From contig NC_035170.2 in NCBI RefSeq assembly GCF_001659605.2, positions 868,001 through 932,000 of the forward strand: a stretch of DNA of 64,000 nt. The letters run 5' to 3'. The notes under the pieces were generated by a model. It made no database searches and had not been told where the DNA came from. It saw nothing but the letters and a program-made list of their open reading frames with translations. This stretch comes from Manihot esculenta (Eukaryota > Streptophyta > Magnoliopsida > Malpighiales > Euphorbiaceae). Within the stretch, counting starts at the first letter, position 1, and the number at the start of each line of letters is the position of its first letter. The translations under genes and the position numbers were made by a program. Positions 60,176 through 64,000 of the stretch are shown piece by piece.

Positions 60176-61782
60176 TAATAAATTATTCATGGAATAATAA
60201 TGTCAAAAGTTGTAGGAGCTGAGTAGTTGGTAATGCCCCCAACTTGGGGAAAGAGAGAGATCTGATTAAAGTTGATCATGAAAATATTAAAAAGCATCCA
60301 CTTGTTGCATGAAGTTATTGAATTATCAACTTTCTAGGGTTTTAAAGCAAATGCAAGAAAGTAAGTGGAAGTTTCTTCAAATTTTGAGATAGGATAATTA
60401 ATGAGTTTTTTCCCCCAATAGAAAAGTACAAAATTTTTTTAATTAGAAATAAAGTACAAAAGAAAGTATAAATTAGCTACTTGCATAAAAAATAATATAA
60501 TACTTTGAAAAACATGATATTGTTGACAGAGCATATAGATTGGTGAATAAGCAAGTTGTCTACTATATTTATTGAATACATTGTCTTTTAATAAAGTTTA
60601 TAATAATAATAATAATTAAATTAAATTAAATTCTTATAAGATATATATAAATTTTTAAATTTAATTTTAATTAGACTTGAATAAATTATAAAAAAAAGCT
60701 AAATAAATTTTGAACATATCAAATTATTGTAGATAAGGTTTAACATCCTTAATTAATTTTAATATTATTAAAATTATTTTTTAGTTTCTATTAATTCAAA
60801 ATTTTATCATCATAAATATGAATTTAATATCATTAATTAAAAATGATAATCAGTTATATCAGCATATTTATGATTATATTGTTAAAGATTTTTTTTATTC
60901 TGAAAATGGAAAAATATTTCTTTAGTAATATACTACAAAAAAAAAATGTATAAATCAACCTCAATTCTATGTTTTTTTAATAAGTTCATTAGATAATCTT
61001 GAAATTTATTTTTTTACGAAAAATATTTATATTGTAATATAACTTTTTTTAAAAAATAATAATACCTCTACAAGTAAATACATATAAAATTAAAAATATA
61101 TCTATCAATAAAAACTAAATAAGAATTTATACTCTCAATATTAGTAGTAGATTTGAGTAAATGTGTCTAGAATCTCTGCTAAATTGAAATAAGTTTTTAT
61201 ATTATAAAAGTAAATATATATTTACACTCTAAATACATAAATTAAAAGCTACAACCTATTGATATGAAAATTAACTATATTATTCATAATTTATAAAAAA
61301 ATCAGAAATAATTCAATTTATTTATAACAATACTTAAATTTTATAAAATAAAATTATTTTCATAGTCAATTTATAAAATTTCAAATAAATTTTATAATGT
61401 AATTAGTAATATATGTGATATTTTTATAATATTAATAATATAACAAATTTATATTTAATTTTTTTAATTGGTTAAAAATAGATAAAATTAGTGATAAAAA
61501 TTACTATTCTGAATTTGGCGTATTTTTTTTCTATAATTTTTAAAATATATATATATATTATTATTATGTTATTTCATAAGTTTAAGGTTGTTTTGAATGA
61601 AAGCAATGAAATTGAAGGCCTAGGTAGTAGGGACAGCCATATTTCAACATCAATTTTCATTACTTACCACCTAACATCACATGTTATCTGTTAATTTACT
61701 ATAAATTTCCACGCAAATAATTTCTAGATTTTGTTTGAAAATATGTTTAATAAGTCAAATATTCATTAAACATGCTTTTTAA

Positions 61783-61784
<2 letters not shown>

Positions 61785-61842
<58 letters not shown>
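61785..61842. repeat. (TA)n microsatellite, ~58 bp
   Basis: An uninterrupted AT dinucleotide run. The length is likely variable between individuals and prone to assembly error. Confidence 0.9.
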
Positions 61843-61844
<2 letters not shown>

Positions 61845-64000
61845 TTCTTCGTTTATATGCAAATGGATTATTATATTCTTATTTTATTTTATTTTATTTT
61901 TAATATAATTTCTTATTAATTATTTAGAAAACATAATTCAAACAGCATATAATTTCATTAAAATTTAATTTTATCATTTTATATTAAAAATAAATATAAT
62001 GGAAAAGTTGATAGAAAAAGTTTGTTTCTTTAACTATAATATCATTTCTTAATTTATATAAAAAATAAAGTGATTAAAAATAATAAAATTGCATAGAATA
62101 GTCTTTTAAGTAAGTGCAGGCTGAGCATGGCTATATTGCCAAAATCAATAATTTTACCTTTCAGTTAGAGATTCAACCAATTAAATTAGGGATGAGGATT
62201 TATATTAAATAGAATACACCTTTGATGTATAATATATTTATATAAATAATTTCATTTGAAAAATTAAATTAAAAGAATATAAATTTCAATGGATAAAATT
62301 TTTATTTTTTATTGATTGGACTAGTTCTACTAGTTATTTTTAGAAATTACGTCAAAACATATGAGTTATTATATTAATATTTTAATTTTTGTAAAATAAT
62401 TTAAATACTATAATTTTATTTTAAAAGAATGCTTCTGATGAATACATGAAATCCTATATTTCAAAACCAATTAAAATGTTCCTAATTTTTTGAGTTCATT
62501 GAATAGATCAATCATTCAATTGTTGATACTAAAAAAAGAATCAAATACCCTTTGTAGGAGATGGATATTTTAAAAAATAAAAAAATGAAAGAATTAACAA
62601 TGTCAAAACCTAATGATCAATTAGTTTATTTTACGAAATTTTAACGAAATATATTTTGAAAATGCATGAAAAAACTAATATGTCTAATAACAAAACCTAA
62701 ACCTAAATGTATTTTGATACAGAAATTTGATATTCAAAGACATTTATGTTAGTTATCCATAATTTTTCTTAAATTTGAAAATTAATAAAATACAATCAAT
62801 TAATTTTTTTGTAATTTTAATTTAATTAAAATTAAATTAATATTCTTTGGGTATTAAATAAGGGAGAAATGTTCGCTAGCTAGCTTTTGAATTCCACCAA
62901 TAGGCAACTTACATTGAATTTAAATTAACTTTGAGAAGAGAATTGAATGCTATAATTCAATGAATTCTTGTCATGGGTGACGACCATCATGATTATGTAT
63001 TTATATCTATATAGTTGTGCATTAATTAAGAAAATTTTTCATTCCTCCCTGCTGAAACCATATGAACTTTCCATTCAAATTTATATTTTTTAAAAAATAA
63101 TATTATAATAATTAATTATTTAATTTAATTTTTATATATAATTATTGAAATTAATTGTTTGGTAGAGGGATGTTATCTGACCATATATTGGACCATTACA
63201 TTTTCAAAGTTCTCCAAATGTAGCAGACATTGACTAAAATTACAAACTATCTTTTAAGCTAACTAAAAAAAATTATCAAAATAAATAAAGTATTAATTAA
63301 AGTGAGAAAAATATAAAATTATTAAATAAATAAATAAAAAGAAGGATTACTGCATATGCTTTGTAGCCCATAGAATTAGCTTCTTTCTACTTGCAATTGC
63401 AATTATAATTATTCATCAGGGTGGCTGCATAATTGAATACGCAAATTAACTTATAAGATTTTGAATTCTTTTTCTTTCTTTCAGGAAGAAGAAAACAAAT
63501 TTAACCCTTAATAAAATATTCATTATTTTTATTTAATTACAATTGGCAAATAAAAAGAATCTTATTTTATTTATTAAGATTTGGATTTAAAGCATAATCT
63601 CAAGTACATTAATCCATTCCAATTAAAATAAAAAACAACCCAAAATTCAAAAGTCATGGTTCATGCATTAGACCATCAAAATGTATGGATATAAAATTTA
63701 TTTATCTGTATTAGTGATTTAAATCTAAACAAAGTATTTTTCTCATTTTAGCATGTCATTAAGCAACAGTGTTTTAATAATGTTTATAAAATTATTATCT
63801 TAATATTATTAAAATAATAATTTAAAATTAGAGAAATTTATTATTTAATTTTTATTTTATGAAAAATTTATTAATTAGTTTTTATTTTAAATTAAAGTAG
63901 TGGTTATATATTTTTACTAATAATGTGTGGTTAGCTGTAAATTAAAGTATAGTTATTTACAGTGCACGCTTGGAGAAGAATTAATTATTAGCAATAGCAC

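Larger units (their letters stand above)
56768..64000. other. AT-rich intergenic region without supported genes
   Basis: 56768-57060 is the CLASSY 3' UTR. Beyond it are a SINE candidate (57505-57770), GGAAAATATTTT-type debris (57830-58270), a copy of an AT-rich dispersed repeat (59858-60175), a related fragment near 63830 and a long (TA)n tract. Open frames here are AT-driven and show no family resemblance. Confidence 0.65.

Overview
This is a nuclear genome window from a flowering plant, most likely a eudicot. The evidence is plant-only gene families (RETICULATA-related, BADC, IMK-type receptor kinase, CHX antiporter, CLASSY), many GT-AG introns, AT-rich spacers and abundant plant transposable elements. 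The style of the repeats suggests Malpighiales/Euphorbiaceae, but that is a weak inference. No rRNA, CRISPR, prokaryotic or organellar gene is visible.

Layout. (1) 1-3.14 kb: the 3' part of a decayed Ty1/copia retrotransposon on +, running off the left edge. (2) 3.27-6.74 kb (-): five exons of a chloroplast RETICULATA-RELATED 5/6 type gene (DUF399 plus DUF3411). Its last C-terminal exon is not in the window, and the copia element lies just past the last visible splice donor. (3) 9.63-14.42 kb (+): a nine-exon BADC gene, a biotin-less homologue of the plastid acetyl-CoA carboxylase carrier subunit. Its last intron holds a ~0.96 kb inverted-repeat transposon. (4) 16.46-18.45 kb (-): a two-exon conserved plant gene of unknown function. 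(5) 22.95-23.59 kb (-): an intronless PRA1 family gene. (6) 28.96-31.54 kb (+): an IMK2/MRLK-type LRR receptor kinase with a degenerate catalytic loop. From memory, genes 2, 3, 5 and 6 match the gene order of Arabidopsis At3g56140-At3g56100, so this looks like an old conserved block. (7) 33.67-37.28 kb (-): an intact CHX cation/H+ antiporter. (8) 38.18-47.86 kb (+): a second CHX copy, head-to-head with the first, broken by frameshifts and split by a ~7.5 kb LTR retrotransposon. (9) 51.75-56.77 kb (+): a complete CLASSY1/2-like SNF2 gene, which acts in RNA-directed DNA methylation. (10) 56.8-64 kb: AT-rich spacer with repeats and no supported gene.

The most unusual object is the LTR element at 39.88-47.34 kb. 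It has two ~505 bp LTRs, a primer binding site and a decayed gag, but no recognisable pol. The space where pol would be holds a tandem-repeat block and a long spliced antisense reading frame resembling the 'putative gypsy type transposon' domain (Pfam Transposase_28) followed by a coiled coil. Its right junction keeps part of the primer binding site outside the LTR, and its left junction carries a 26-bp tandem duplication.

Functionally, two neighbouring divergent genes (RER and BADC) encode plastid proteins for leaf mesophyll/chloroplast development and fatty-acid synthesis control. The rest are independent housekeeping, signalling, transport and epigenetic genes. All exon boundaries were read by eye from splice consensus, reading phase and family knowledge. 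No alignment was run.
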